Source: Agromyces seonyuensis (GTDB lineage: Bacteria; Actinomycetota; Actinomycetes; Actinomycetales; Microbacteriaceae). Taken from it: a DNA stretch of 64,000 bases. The notes below the pieces were generated by a model. It ran no database searches. It was given only the letters and a program-made list of their open reading frames with translations, and was not told the DNA's origin. Positions 7,229 through 16,438 of this stretch are shown here, piece by piece; position 1 is the first letter of the stretch, and every line of letters begins with the position of its first letter. The stretch is taken from assembly GCF_009789225.1 (NCBI RefSeq), contig NZ_WSTA01000004.1, positions 1 through 64,000 on the forward strand, in the 5' to 3' direction. The translations under genes and the position numbers were made by a program.

Positions 7229-10200
7229 TCAGGATACGACCCCGCGAGCCCCCTCGATTTCGCCCAGGACGGCCGCCATCGCGGCGGCCCGTTCGGACCA
7301 GTCCGGGACGTCGTCGAACTCGAGCGACGGCGTCCCCGCGAGCGCCGACCGCACCACTGCCGACGTGAACCCGTCCCCCGATGCGACGACGAGACCGGGC
7401 TCCCCGTCGGCCTCGACGAAGCCCGCGACCGGTGCCGCCACGACCGGTCGTCCGGCGGCGCGGTACTCGTAGCGCTTGATCGGGTCGAGGCTGCCCGTGA
7501 ACTCGTCGACGAGGTGCGGCACGACGAGCACCTCGGCGTGCTGCAGGTACGCCGCCACGGCGGATCCGGGCCGCGACCCGAGGAGCCGGATGCCGGCCTC
7601 GACCTCGAGCCGTGCCCGGTTCGCCTCGCCGAGGGCGACGGGGCCGAGCAGCACCAGAAGCGCGCCGGCCGCAGCGAGCGCGCGACCGGTCTCCACGACC
7701 AGGTCGACGTCGAGCCGGTCCTCGTGCAGGGTCCCCGCATACAGGGCGACGGGCCCGTCCGGCAGGTCGGCCGGGCGGGAATGCGGCGTGCGGGCGCGTG
7801 CGAGGTCGACGGCGTTGGCGATGAGCCGCACCGGCCGGGATGCGCCCTTGCTCGCGACGAGCGCGGGCGAGCAGACGACGACCGCCTCGGCCTCCGCGAC
7901 GAGCGCCGCGTCGCCGTCGAGCAGTCGGGCGCGCTCGCGCGGCGGCCGATCGGCGAGGGTCCAGTCGTCGGTCACGTCGTAGAGCGTCGACCAACCGGTC
8001 TCGGCCCGCAGCCCGGCCCAGCGCGGGTCGTTGATCCAGAGCAGGGGCCGTACCGCCCCGAGGCGGCGGACGACGCGGCGGACCGAACGGCGCAGCAGGC
8101 GGTCGGCGAGCGGGCCGGCCGCGCGCGGCAGCCACTTCGTGGGCTCGAACGCGCGCAGACGCCCGGCGTAACCGGGGATCGACCGCACGCCGCTCCCCGT
8201 GCGGGGACGACGGCCGGACCGGGCGTCGTGCGCGGGGTCGACCGGCGGCTCGACGAAGAGCACCGAGAGGTCGGGGTCGGCGCGCAGCAGCCCGTCGACG
8301 AGGTACTGGTTGCGTCGCCAGACCTCGTCCCACGCCTCGAGCGAGACGACGACGAGGAGACGCCCGACGGCATCTGGCTCGGTGCGGGCGAACCCGGCGA
8401 GCGCCTCGGCCAGTCGCTCGCCCTGGCGGCGGGCGTCGAAGGCCTCGCGCTGGCGTTCGCGGAGTGCGGCGCCCGCGGCGTCGCGCGCCGGTGCGGAGCC
8501 GATGAGCCGCTCGAGGGCGCGGGCCGCGGCGACGGCGTCGTCCGGTGCGAACAGCGCCGCGGCGTCGCCCGCCGAGCCCGCAGTCTCGAGGTGACCGCCG
8601 CCCGCGGCGGCGACGACCGGGAGCCCGTGCGACATCGCCTCGAGCACCGAGAACCCGAAGGGCTCGGCGGGCGCCGTCGCGAGGAACACGGAGGCTTCGC
8701 GGAAGCGGGTATCCATGTCGGCCTGGAATCCGACGAAGTCGACGGAGCCGGCGATGCCGAGCCGGTCGGCGAGCTCGCCGAGCGCCGCACGCTCGGCGCC
8801 ATCGCCTGCGAGCACGAGCCGCCACTCGCCGCGGTCCGCGACGAGCGCCCAGGCTTCGAGCGCGAGCGCGGTGCGCTTCTCCGCCTCGAAGCGCTGCGCG
8901 ACGAGCACGCTCGCCGAGCGCCGCTCGCCGTCGTCGTCGAGCGACGGCACGCCCGGCGCGATGACACGGGACGCTCCTTCGACGCGGTCGGCGATGAACC
9001 GCGCGCCCGCGATCTGCCCCGCGAGCCGGCCGGCGATCCACCGACCGGCGATCCGACCGAGCGCGTTCGATCCCCGCGTCGCCGCGAAGTGGCGCACGCT
9101 CACCACCGGGATGCCGCGACGTGCACCGAAACGGCAGGCGACGAGGTCGGCGGCGGTCATGTGGGAGACGAGCAGGTCGAGCCCGCCGAGGCGGCCGAGC
9201 GCGGCGTTCGCGGCCGGGAGCGTCGCACCGGGGAGCCAGCGGACGCCCGCCGCCTCGAGCGGCCCCCGCATCCGCCGTTCCTCACCGCCGACGACCGCGA
9301 CGTCGTGGCCGGCGGCGCGCTGAGCGAGCGCCACGCCGAGTACGTACCGCTCGGTGCCGGCGAAGGCGTCGGTGACGACGACGTGCGCGGTGCGCGGGCG
9401 GCCGGGAGCAGTCTCCGCCGCGAGACGGGCGGCGCGTTCGGCGTCCTCGAGGGCCGCGACGGGACCGCGGGCGAAGAGGTCGCGGCGACGACGGGCCTCG
9501 GCGCCGCGCTCGCCCGGCAGCACGAGTGCGCGCGCGGCCGCGCCGAGGAGGTTGGCGAGCCGGTACGCCTGCCAGCCCGCGGCGCCGTAGTGCTTGCGCT
9601 GGTAGCGCTCGGCGCTCGCGTAGAAATGCCGTTCGCGGACCGCCGGATCGCCGCCGGTGCCCGCGCCCTCGTGGGTCGCCGACGTCGGCACGACGTCGAT
9701 GCGCCAGCCGGCGCGGCGCGCGCGGTACTGCCAGTCGGTCTCCTCGGAGTACAGGAAGAACCGCTCGTCGAGTCCGCCGAGGGCGTCGACCGCCTCGGCG
9801 CGCAGGAGCAGGGCCGAACCGATCGCGAAGCCCCATCGCCGACGCAGCCCGCCGAGCCCGAAGGCCTCGATCCACGCGCCGAGCGGGGTGGGGAACGGCC
9901 AGCGCACCCGCACCGGCTCGCCCGTCGCGGCGACGGTCTGCTCGGCGCCCACCGCGGCGGTGCGCGGCGCCGCGCGGAGCGCCGCGTGCATGCGCCGCAC
10001 GTCGTCGGGTCCGATCCGGGCATCGGGGTTCAGCAGCATAACGTCCCCGCCGAGCCCCGTCGCCCCGCTGAGTTCTGCGAGGCCGAGGTTCACGCCGCCC
10101 GCGAATCCGCGATTGCCGCCCGCGTCGAGGTAGCGCGCCCCGTGCGCCTCGGCGACGGTTCGGGTGCGCGGCTCCGAGGAGTTGTCGACGACGAGCACCT

Positions 10201-11401
10201 CGAAGGCGCCGTCGAGGGCGGCGAGGCAGCCGTCGAGCTCGTCCGGCGGGCCGTAGGCGACCACGACGATGCGAGGCGGGACGTCGGCCGCCGCATCGTC
10301 GGTGCCGAGCACCGTGCGGTAGAGCGCGGCCTGCTCCGCGGCGACCGACTCCCAGGTGAAGTCCGCGGCGTGCGCCGTCCCGGCCGCGCGAAGCTCCGAC
10401 CATCGGGCGAGCGCCTCGTCGAGCCCCGCGGCGAGCGCCTCCGGATCACCGGGCGGGACGATCACGCCCGCCGTCCCCACGACGTCCGGGATCGCACCCG
10501 AATCGCTGCCCACGACGGGCACGCCCGACGCCATGGCCTCGACCGCCACCCGGCAGAACTGCTCGAGCCAGGTCGGGGTCGGCAGGCTCGGCACGGCGAC
10601 GACGTCGAGGGCGCGGTAGCGATCGGCGAGTGCACCGTCGGCGGCGAAGCCGGCGAACTCCACCCTCTCGGCGATGCCGAGGTCCGCGGCGAGCCGCTCG
10701 AGTGCGGGGCGCTCCGGCCCGTCGCCCGTGATGACGAGGCGGCGACCCGGCCGCAGCGCGATCGCGCGCAGCAGCACGTCGACCCCCTTGTGCGCCTCGA
10801 GGCGCCCGACGTAGCCGACCACGGCATCCTCGCCCGGCGCGTCGCGGTCGGCGGGCGTGAAGACGTCGACGTCGACGCCGAGGGGGATGAGCCGCGCGGG
10901 TCCTGCCAGCCCCTTCTCGGTCAGGATGCGTCCCGCCTCCGCGTTGCAGACGTACGCGCCCGCCCCGTGACGGAGTGCTGACCGCTCGAACCAGCGGAAC
11001 GGCACCGGATAACGCTTCGCGAGGTTCTGCGCCGAGTACATGACGAACGGCGCCCGGATGCCGCGCAGGCGCATGAGCAGGCGCACCTCGGCGACCGCGA
11101 GCGAGTTCGGCTCCTCGTGCAGGTCGACGACGTCGGGACGTCCGGCGAGGGCGCGCCAGATCGGTCGCGGGTCGTAGAGGAAGACGCTCGGATGCCGGCC
11201 GAACGTGCGCGCCCCGCGCACCCACCGCGCGTCGCCGCCGGGGCGGAGATCGAGGTCGCGGCCGCCCTCGTTCCACCGCTTCGACGACACGAGCGCCACT
11301 TCGAGCCCCTGGCGGCGGAGCTCGCGCTCGCGCTCGCGCCACGCGTCGACGACGGCGTGGTGGGCGATCCGCAGGACGCGCAGGCGACGCGGGTCGGTCA
11401 T
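7229..11401 (-). CDS. Four-module glycosyltransferase megaprotein
   Basis: A single uninterrupted 1390-residue frame contains four glycosyltransferase modules. Module 1 (about 1-365) is GT4, with VVGYVGRLEAHKGVDVLL and FCRVAVEAMASGVPVV. Module 2 (about 376-625) is a GT2 rhamnosyltransferase-like GT-A domain with VVVDNSS-type LVVDNSSE, NRGFAGGVN, LLNPDA and EETDWQYRARRAGW. Module 3 (about 670-1005) is GT4, with EPFGFSVLEAMSHGLPVV. Module 4 (about 1012-1390) is a TuaH-like GT-B domain with NDPRWAG, YDVTDDW and DPIKRYEYRAAGRPVV. The start is ATG 11401, with GGAG 8 nt upstream, 19 nt after the preceding stop. No membrane span is seen. It could add several sugars processively. The modules would usually be separate genes. 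Confidence 0.85.
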   Translation of the reverse strand: MTDPRRLRVLRIAHHAVVDAWRERERELRRQGLEVALVSSKRWNEGGRDLDLRPGGDARWVRGARTFGRHPSVFLYDPRPIWRALAGRPDVVDLHEEPNSLAVAEVRLLMRLRGIRAPFVMYSAQNLAKRYPVPFRWFERSALRHGAGAYVCNAEAGRILTEKGLAGPARLIPLGVDVDVFTPADRDAPGEDAVVGYVGRLEAHKGVDVLLRAIALRPGRRLVITGDGPERPALERLAADLGIAERVEFAGFAADGALADRYRALDVVAVPSLPTPTWLEQFCRVAVEAMASGVPVVGSDSGAIPDVVGTAGVIVPPGDPEALAAGLDEALARWSELRAAGTAHAADFTWESVAAEQAALYRTVLGTDDAAADVPPRIVVVAYGPPDELDGCLAALDGAFEVLVVDNSSEPRTRTVAEAHGARYLDAGGNRGFAGGVNLGLAELSGATGLGGDVMLLNPDARIGPDDVRRMHAALRAAPRTAAVGAEQTVAATGEPVRVRWPFPTPLGAWIEAFGLGGLRRRWGFAIGSALLLRAEAVDALGGLDERFFLYSEETDWQYRARRAGWRIDVVPTSATHEGAGTGGDPAVRERHFYASAERYQRKHYGAAGWQAYRLANLLGAAARALVLPGERGAEARRRRDLFARGPVAALEDAERAARLAAETAPGRPRTAHVVVTDAFAGTERYVLGVALAQRAAGHDVAVVGGEERRMRGPLEAAGVRWLPGATLPAANAALGRLGGLDLLVSHMTAADLVACRFGARRGIPVVSVRHFAATRGSNALGRIAGRWIAGRLAGQIAGARFIADRVEGASRVIAPGVPSLDDDGERRSASVLVAQRFEAEKRTALALEAWALVADRGEWRLVLAGDGAERAALGELADRLGIAGSVDFVGFQADMDTRFREASVFLATAPAEPFGFSVLEAMSHGLPVVAAAGGGHLETAGSAGDAAALFAPDDAVAAARALERLIGSAPARDAAGAALRERQREAFDARRQGERLAEALAGFARTEPDAVGRLLVVVSLEAWDEVWRRNQYLVDGLLRADPDLSVLFVEPPVDPAHDARSGRRPRTGSGVRSIPGYAGRLRAFEPTKWLPRAAGPLADRLLRRSVRRVVRRLGAVRPLLWINDPRWAGLRAETGWSTLYDVTDDWTLADRPPRERARLLDGDAALVAEAEAVVVCSPALVASKGASRPVRLIANAVDLARARTPHSRPADLPDGPVALYAGTLHEDRLDVDLVVETGRALAAAGALLVLLGPVALGEANRARLEVEAGIRLLGSRPGSAVAAYLQHAEVLVVPHLVDEFTGSLDPIKRYEYRAAGRPVVAAPVAGFVEADGEPGLVVASGDGFTSAVVRSALAGTPSLEFDDVPDWSERAAAMAAVLGEIEGARGVVS

Positions 11402-11420
11402 TCGGCGGCTCCGTTCGGGC

Positions 11421-12572
11421 TCAGGCGGGGTCGAGGGCCGACTCGAGGATGCCGCGCAGCGTCGTCCACGACCACCCCCAGTCGTGGGCGAGCGCTCGCT
11501 CGCGCGCCGCGCGCTGCAGCGCGCCCAGGCGCTCCCGGTCGTCGGCGAGTCCGGCGATGACGTCGGCGAGGGCGTCGGCGTCGCCCGGCTCGACGAGCAC
11601 GCCCGCGTCGCCGAGCAGCTCGGGGATGCCGCCGACCCGGCTTGCGACCACGGCCGCGCCGCTCGCCATCCCCTCGCCGATGGTGAGCGGGCACGGGTCG
11701 GCCCACTGCGAGGGCACGACGAAGACGTCGGCACTCGCGAGCAGCGCGGGCAGCGCGTCGCGGTCGACGAACGGTTCGAACCGGATGCCCGGGGCATCGC
11801 CCGCGAGGTCGCGGAGACCGCGTTCGTAGTCGGAGAGGTCGTCGCCCGCGGCGAATCCGCGGCTGCCCACGAGGACCACCTCGACGTCGGCGCGGTCGAG
11901 GCGGCGCGCCGCCCGCACGAGGGTCTCGGCGCCCTTGTCGGGGATCATGCGCCCGACGAAGCGCACGCGGAGCGGGCCGACCGGGCGCGCGTCCGCAGGC
12001 GCGAAGCGCTCGGCATCCACGCCGTTGACGACGACGTGCACGCGCTCGGCGAGCTCGGGCGGGAGCTGCGCGCGGTAGCTCGCCGCGAGGGCCTCGCTGA
12101 CGCAGACGATCGCGGCGACCTCGCCGAGGCTGCGTCGCATCTCGGCCCGGCTCATGGTGCGCAGGAGCTCGTTGTGCGCGTAGAGCACGACCCGGTGACC
12201 GGTGCCGCGGAGGAGTTCGGGCAGGATCGGCGCGTTGTGGGCGAGCACGATCGAGGGCGGCCGGGCCGCGATGGCGTCGGCCTGCGGCGCCCAGTACCGA
12301 CGGGTCGCCGAGCGCGGCATGCCGAGGCGCGCGAGCCCGAGCTCGATCGCGCGCTCGCGGCCGCTCGGCGCGCCGGTGCCGACGTACTCGACGATCTCGG
12401 CGCTCGGGTAGCGCGGGCGGAACGTCGACGCGTCGATCGCCACGGACTGGCGACCGCCGTCGGGATCGCGTTCCGCGGCGCGCGCGAGGCCGTCGACGAC
12501 GGTCGGCACCGCCGAACCGGTGCGCGGGGAGTAGTGGTCGCCCGGGGTGATCGCGTGGATGACCGGGATCAC
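11421..12572 (-). CDS. GT4-family glycosyltransferase
   Basis: The 383-residue GT-B enzyme has an N-terminal HAITPGDHYSPRTGSAVPTVV segment. Its donor domain has VRFVGRMIPDKGAETLV and DPCPLTIGEGMASGAAVV (E-X7-E-like). The GTG start at 12572 overlaps the stop of the upstream Wzy-like gene (GTGA), giving translational coupling. It forms one operon with the membrane protein before it and the multi-module protein after it. Sugar specificity cannot be read from sequence. Confidence 0.88.
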   Translation of the reverse strand: MIPVIHAITPGDHYSPRTGSAVPTVVDGLARAAERDPDGGRQSVAIDASTFRPRYPSAEIVEYVGTGAPSGRERAIELGLARLGMPRSATRRYWAPQADAIAARPPSIVLAHNAPILPELLRGTGHRVVLYAHNELLRTMSRAEMRRSLGEVAAIVCVSEALAASYRAQLPPELAERVHVVVNGVDAERFAPADARPVGPLRVRFVGRMIPDKGAETLVRAARRLDRADVEVVLVGSRGFAAGDDLSDYERGLRDLAGDAPGIRFEPFVDRDALPALLASADVFVVPSQWADPCPLTIGEGMASGAAVVASRVGGIPELLGDAGVLVEPGDADALADVIAGLADDRERLGALQRAARERALAHDWGWSWTTLRGILESALDPA

Positions 12573-13936
12573 GACGAAGCGCCGTCGCTCGGTCGTCCCG
12601 CTCGGGCCGCGATCGGCCGTCGTCGTCCCGTCGGCGGTCCTTGCGCCGCCGCTTCGGCGAGCGCGACGCGATCGATGCCGAGGGCGCGGTCCCGCTCGCG
12701 GACGCCGTAGCAGATCCCCGCGATGATCCAGAGGAGCGAGGCCTGGCCGGCCACCCAGTAGAGGTCGAACTGCGCCTGCACGAACCTCGTCGCGATGATC
12801 GCGACGCCCACGGTGCCGTAGACCGGGTCCATGCGCAGCAGCAGCCAGGCCGCCGCGGCGAACATCACGAGGAAGCCGATGAGCCCGACGACGCCCGTCG
12901 TCGTGAGCACTTCGAGCTCCGCGTTCGGCGGCTGGAACTTCTCGGGGAAGCGATCGGTGTACCACCAGCGCATGCCGACGCCGAAGAGCGGCGAGGTCAT
13001 CCAGATCCGCACCGACTCCTCGTACCAGCTCACGCGCTGGTTCGCGGAGTTGTACTGATTGCCGGACGCGAGCTGCTCGTTGACGTTGGCGAGCACGAAG
13101 ACGGATGCCGCGGCGCCGAGGAGCACGAGGAAGATCACGCGCCCGCGCTTGACGGCGCGGAGCCGGGGTCGGGCCGCGACGATGAAGATGCCGACGAGGG
13201 CGCCGATGATGGCCTGACGCGACTGCGCCGCGAGGATGCCGCCCGCGCAGATCACGGCGATCGTGTAGGCGAATCGCCGGCTCCAGGACAACCACACGGG
13301 TCGGGCGCACGCGATGACGAGCGCCGCAGCGAGCATCCCGCCGATCGTGTTCTTGTGGAGGCCCGGGAGGAAGACGGGCACCGTGAACAAGGACGGGAGC
13401 GCGACGACGACGGCGGCGACGCCGATCGAGGCGCACACGAGGCAGTAGATCGTGATCGCCAGCGACCCCTTGCCCTCGCGACCGAGCGCGAACCCGACGA
13501 CCATGCTGCCGAGGACGAGGACGACCTCGTGGAGCCACTCCACGAGGTTCGCGTCGTAGGGATTGAGGATGAGCGTCGGGACGGTCAGCGCGAGGTAGAC
13601 CGTGCCGGCCCAGATGAGCGGCTGCAGGGCGATGCCCCCGCGGCCGCGCAGGAGGAAGATGCAGATCGCGAAGGCGGCGGCGAGCACGAAGTCGGAGACG
13701 CTGAGCACCCCGCCGACGCGTTCCTGCACCAGAGTCGCCCCGAGCGCCAGCACGGGGATGACCATCAGGTCGAGGGCGCTCGCGCCGATGAGGAGCACGA
13801 CGAGGGCGATGGGCAGGGCCACGTCGGGCGCCTGCGCGCTGACGAACCCGAGCACGACGCCGACGCCCACGACCATCGCAGCAAGGGCGATCGGACTGCG
13901 GACGAGGGCGAGCTTCTCCCGGAATCCCCGCTGCAC
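12569..13936 (-). CDS. O-antigen ligase/polymerase-like membrane protein
   Basis: The product is about 455 residues with some 11-12 predicted membrane helices. A large extracytoplasmic loop (about residues 280-340, NVNEQLASGNQYNSANQRV to FGVGMRWWYTDRF) contains the RVSWYEESVRIWMTSPLFGVG signature of the Wzy_C/O-antigen ligase family. It should polymerise or ligate lipid-linked glycans outside the membrane. GTG 13936 is preferred because the -10 TATCAT (13948-13943) places transcription start at that codon; the frame is open further upstream to 14071. It is the first gene of a three-gene operon. Confidence 0.82.
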   Translation of the reverse strand: MQRGFREKLALVRSPIALAAMVVGVGVVLGFVSAQAPDVALPIALVVLLIGASALDLMVIPVLALGATLVQERVGGVLSVSDFVLAAAFAICIFLLRGRGGIALQPLIWAGTVYLALTVPTLILNPYDANLVEWLHEVVLVLGSMVVGFALGREGKGSLAITIYCLVCASIGVAAVVVALPSLFTVPVFLPGLHKNTIGGMLAAALVIACARPVWLSWSRRFAYTIAVICAGGILAAQSRQAIIGALVGIFIVAARPRLRAVKRGRVIFLVLLGAAASVFVLANVNEQLASGNQYNSANQRVSWYEESVRIWMTSPLFGVGMRWWYTDRFPEKFQPPNAELEVLTTTGVVGLIGFLVMFAAAAWLLLRMDPVYGTVGVAIIATRFVQAQFDLYWVAGQASLLWIIAGICYGVRERDRALGIDRVALAEAAAQGPPTGRRRPIAARAGRPSDGASS

Positions 13937-13942
13937 CTGGCC

Positions 13943-13986
13943 ATGATAGGGGGCGCCCGTCGATCCCGGCTCCCCCAGATCCGGGG
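13943..13986 (-). promoter_or_regulatory. Polysaccharide-regulon promoter (wzy-like operon)
   Basis: The palindrome read on + as CCCCCAGATCCGGGG (13972-13986) is centred 31 nt from the minus-strand -10 TATCAT (13948-13943). The predicted mRNA start coincides with the GTG of the membrane protein. Confidence 0.6.
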
Positions 13987-14006
13987 TCGCACCCCGTCGC
14001 GGGCAG

Positions 14007-14068
14007 CCCCCAGAACAGGGGAGATGTCCCGTTCCGACGTCGCGTCCCGGGGTTCCCGCGGTTAGATT
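14007..14068 (+). promoter_or_regulatory. Polysaccharide-regulon promoter (GT2-GtrA gene)
   Basis: The -10 TAGATT is at 14063-14068. The element at the usual 30-nt distance is the degenerate TCCCGTTCCGACG (14027-14039). A full palindrome, CCCCCAGAACAGGGG (14007-14021), lies farther upstream, between the two divergent promoters. Confidence 0.5.
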
Positions 14069-14074
14069 CAAGGC

Positions 14075-14125
14075 ATGCGCCCGTCCCGTCCGGGCTCCTG
14101 CCGCTCCGAAGGACCCGCCCCATGA
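14075..14125 (+). CDS. Possible 16-residue leader peptide
   Basis: The ORF reads MRPSRPGSCRSEGPAP. Its ATG sits at the start predicted from the TAGATT -10 (leaderless), and its TGA overlaps the ATG of the GT2 gene (ATGA at 14122). The downstream gene also has its own AAGGA site, so coupling is not strictly needed. Confidence 0.35.
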   Translation: MRPSRPGSCRSEGPAP

Positions 14126-15252
14126 ACGTCTCGATCATCGTCCCGACGTTCAATGAGGGCCCGAACATCGCCGAGCTGCTGCGTCGGATCGCGGCCGTCC
14201 TGCCCGCCGACTCGTACGAGGTCCTCTTCGTCGACGACTCCACGGACGACACCCCGGCGATCGTGACCGCGTGCGCCGCGGAATCCGAGGCGCCGGTCCG
14301 GCTCATCCACCGGGATGCTCCCGACGGCGGGCTCGGCGGTGCCGTGGTCGAGGGGCTCGCCGCGGCGCGGAACCAGTGGTGCGTCGTCATGGACGGCGAC
14401 CTCCAGCACCCGCCGGAGGTGCTGCCCCGGCTCATCGAGCGCGCCGGCCAGGGCGACGCCGACGTCGTCGTCGCCTCCCGCTACGCCGCCGGGGGCACGT
14501 CCGCCGGCCTCGCCGGGTGGCTGCGCACGGCGGTCTCCCGGCTGTCGACGCTCGTCACGAAGGCCATGTTCCCGGTGCGGTTGCGCGCCTGCTCCGACCC
14601 GATGACCGGGTTCTTCCTCGTCGACCGCGACGCGGTGCGCTCCGAGACGCTGAAGCCGCGCGGGTTCAAGATCCTGCTCGAGATCCTCGCCCGGGCCCGC
14701 TACCGCGTCGCCGAGGTGCCCTTCGATTTCGCCGAGCGCTTCGCCGGCCGGTCGAAGGCGTCGTTCCTCCAGGGACTGCGCTTCCTGCTCCAGCTCACGA
14801 TGCTGCGCTTCGGCCGGATGTCCGGGTTCGCCGTGATCGGCGCGATCGGCGCCGTCGCGAACCTGCTGATCATGGCCGGCCTCCAATCGCTCGGCCTGGA
14901 CTACCTGTGGGCGGCGATCATCGCGAGCGAGATCACGATCATCGGCAACTTCCTGCTCATCGAGCACTTCGTGTTCGCGGACCTCCGTTCGCACGCGAGC
15001 GCGACGTGGTCGAGGTTCGCGAAGTCCTTCGCCTTCAACAACGCCGAGGCGGTCATCCGCATCCCGGCCATGTCGCTGCTCATCGAGGCGACCCACATCC
15101 CCTCGGTGCTCGCAGCGGCGATCACGCTCATCATCGCGTTCGTGGTCCGGTTCGTCTTCCACTCGCTCGTCGTCTACGCGCCGAAGCACCTCGAGGACGC
15201 CGCCGCCGACCCCGCCGCGACGTCGGCCGCACGGGTGCGCACCGTCGACTGA
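14122..15252 (+). CDS. Polyprenyl-phosphate GT2 fused to GtrA domain
   Basis: The 376-residue protein has an N-terminal dolichyl-phosphate-mannose-synthase-like GT2 domain (about 1-225), with IIVPTFNEGPNIAELL, VLFVDDSTDD, VVMDGDLQHPPE and SDPMTGFFLVDR. The C-terminal GtrA domain (about 230-350) has four membrane helices. GT2-GtrA fusions make and flip polyprenyl-phosphate-linked sugars that feed extracytoplasmic glycosyltransferases such as the GT87 protein encoded at 18752. ATG 14122 has AAGGA 8 nt upstream. It is divergent from the wzy-like operon. Confidence 0.9.
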   Translation: MNVSIIVPTFNEGPNIAELLRRIAAVLPADSYEVLFVDDSTDDTPAIVTACAAESEAPVRLIHRDAPDGGLGGAVVEGLAAARNQWCVVMDGDLQHPPEVLPRLIERAGQGDADVVVASRYAAGGTSAGLAGWLRTAVSRLSTLVTKAMFPVRLRACSDPMTGFFLVDRDAVRSETLKPRGFKILLEILARARYRVAEVPFDFAERFAGRSKASFLQGLRFLLQLTMLRFGRMSGFAVIGAIGAVANLLIMAGLQSLGLDYLWAAIIASEITIIGNFLLIEHFVFADLRSHASATWSRFAKSFAFNNAEAVIRIPAMSLLIEATHIPSVLAAAITLIIAFVVRFVFHSLVVYAPKHLEDAAADPAATSAARVRTVD

Positions 15253-15256
15253 CGGC

Positions 15257-15300
15257 CCCCGTTCGCGGTCCTGCGGCGACGAGCACGACGCCTCTACCAT
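15257..15300 (+). promoter_or_regulatory. Polysaccharide-regulon promoter (GT2 gene 15343)
   Basis: CCCCGTTCGCGGTC (15257-15270) is centred 31-32 nt upstream of the -10 TACCAT (15295-15300). The short leader contains a start-stop ATG-TGA at 15326-15331 just before the AAGGA ribosome site. Confidence 0.55.
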
Positions 15301-15342
15301 GGGGACCACCTCGAACCCGGCCCCGATGTGAAGGATCCACGC

Positions 15343-16374
15343 ATGGGCGATTCCCCCGCACCGCTCGTCTCGGTCGTCATCCCCGCCTACAACGCCGAGC
15401 GCACGATCGGCGAGACCCTCGCCGCCCTCGCCGCGCAGCGCCTCGATGCGCCGTGGGAGATCCTCGTGTGCGACAACGGCTCCAGCGACGACACGGCGGG
15501 CGTGATCGACGAGTGGCGCGACCGGCTGCCGCCGGTGACGATCGTGGATGCCTCGCACCGACGCGGTCCGTCGGCGGCGATGAACACGGGCGCGCGCACG
15601 AGCCGCGCCGAGTTCCTCGTCTACTGCGACGCCGACGACGTCGTCGCGGACGACTGGCTCGAGACCTTCGTCGAGGCGCTCCGCACGACGCCCTACGTCG
15701 GCGGGCACGTCGAGTACGACCGCCTGCGCGCCGAGGGCAGCATCTCGGTCAGCTGGAACGACGCCGGCCCCTTCGTCTTCACCCTCCCGGCGATGCCCGG
15801 CCTCGCCGCGACCGGGTCGGGCAACTTCGGCATCCGCCGCGACCTCTACCTCGAGGTCGGCGGGTTCGAGGAGGCGCTCGAGAGCTGCGAGGACGCGGAC
15901 TTCTCGTGGCGCGTGCAGCTCACGGGCGCACCGCTCGTCATCTGCGACACCATGTACCACGTGCGCACGCGGCAGTCGCTGCGCTCGATCGCCCGTCAGG
16001 GCTATCACTGGGGCGCGTACCAGCCGACCCTCCGCCGTCGGTGGGCGCTCGTGGCCGCCGCCGTCGCGGACGACGCGGCCGCGGCCCCCGCAGCGGCGGG
16101 CACGGCCGCGTCGAGCACGCCTCCCGCGGAGGCCGAGCGGCGTCCCAATCCGATCGTCCGCTACTCCCGCACGATCGCCCGCCGCATCCGCGAGGGCCGC
16201 GTCCGCTCGCTCGCCGCGGACGTCACCTGGCAGACCGCGCACCGCCTGGGCCGCACGTTCGGCAAGGTCGACGAGTCGGTCGAGCAGATCCCCGCGTCGC
16301 CCGCGATCGCCGCCCGGGTGCGCGAGCTCCGCGCCGACCCGTGGCGCACGGCCGGGTCCGAGCGCACCGTCTGA
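15343..16374 (+). CDS. GT2-family glycosyltransferase
   Basis: The 343-residue GT-A enzyme has VVIPAYNAERTIGETLAAL, VCDNGSSDDT, the DXD-type YCDADDVV and the acceptor motif ESCEDADFSWRV. An Ala-rich linker near residues 245-265 is followed by a basic helical tail (RTIARRIREGRVR) that may touch the membrane or partner enzymes. ATG 15343 has AAGGA 8 nt upstream; GTG 15328 in the same frame is less likely. It is a single-gene unit with its own regulon promoter. Confidence 0.9.
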   Translation: MGDSPAPLVSVVIPAYNAERTIGETLAALAAQRLDAPWEILVCDNGSSDDTAGVIDEWRDRLPPVTIVDASHRRGPSAAMNTGARTSRAEFLVYCDADDVVADDWLETFVEALRTTPYVGGHVEYDRLRAEGSISVSWNDAGPFVFTLPAMPGLAATGSGNFGIRRDLYLEVGGFEEALESCEDADFSWRVQLTGAPLVICDTMYHVRTRQSLRSIARQGYHWGAYQPTLRRRWALVAAAVADDAAAAPAAAGTAASSTPPAEAERRPNPIVRYSRTIARRIREGRVRSLAADVTWQTAHRLGRTFGKVDESVEQIPASPAIAARVRELRADPWRTAGSERTV

Positions 16375-16382
16375 ACGACCAG

Positions 16383-16398
16383 CCCGTCGGTCGACGGG
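16383..16398. terminator. Short hairpin between convergent genes
   Basis: CCCGTC-GGTC-GACGGG gives a perfect 6-bp stem between the stops at 16374 and 16439. There is no U-tract, so termination is only inferred from position. Confidence 0.3.
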
Positions 16399-16438
16399 AC
16401 CGTGGGCGACCCCTCGCGGCGGCAGCGGTGAACCGAGC

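Noticed and set aside
7205-10981. A 1258-codon open frame on the plus strand
   Set aside because: Antisense to the four-module glycosyltransferase, Arg/Gly-rich, no motif.
11402-11797. A longer 1522-residue form of the multi-module glycosyltransferase starting at 11797
   Set aside because: The extra 132 codons overlap the upstream GT4 gene in another frame and encode Arg/Ser-rich sequence. ATG 11401 has a ribosome site and begins the fold.
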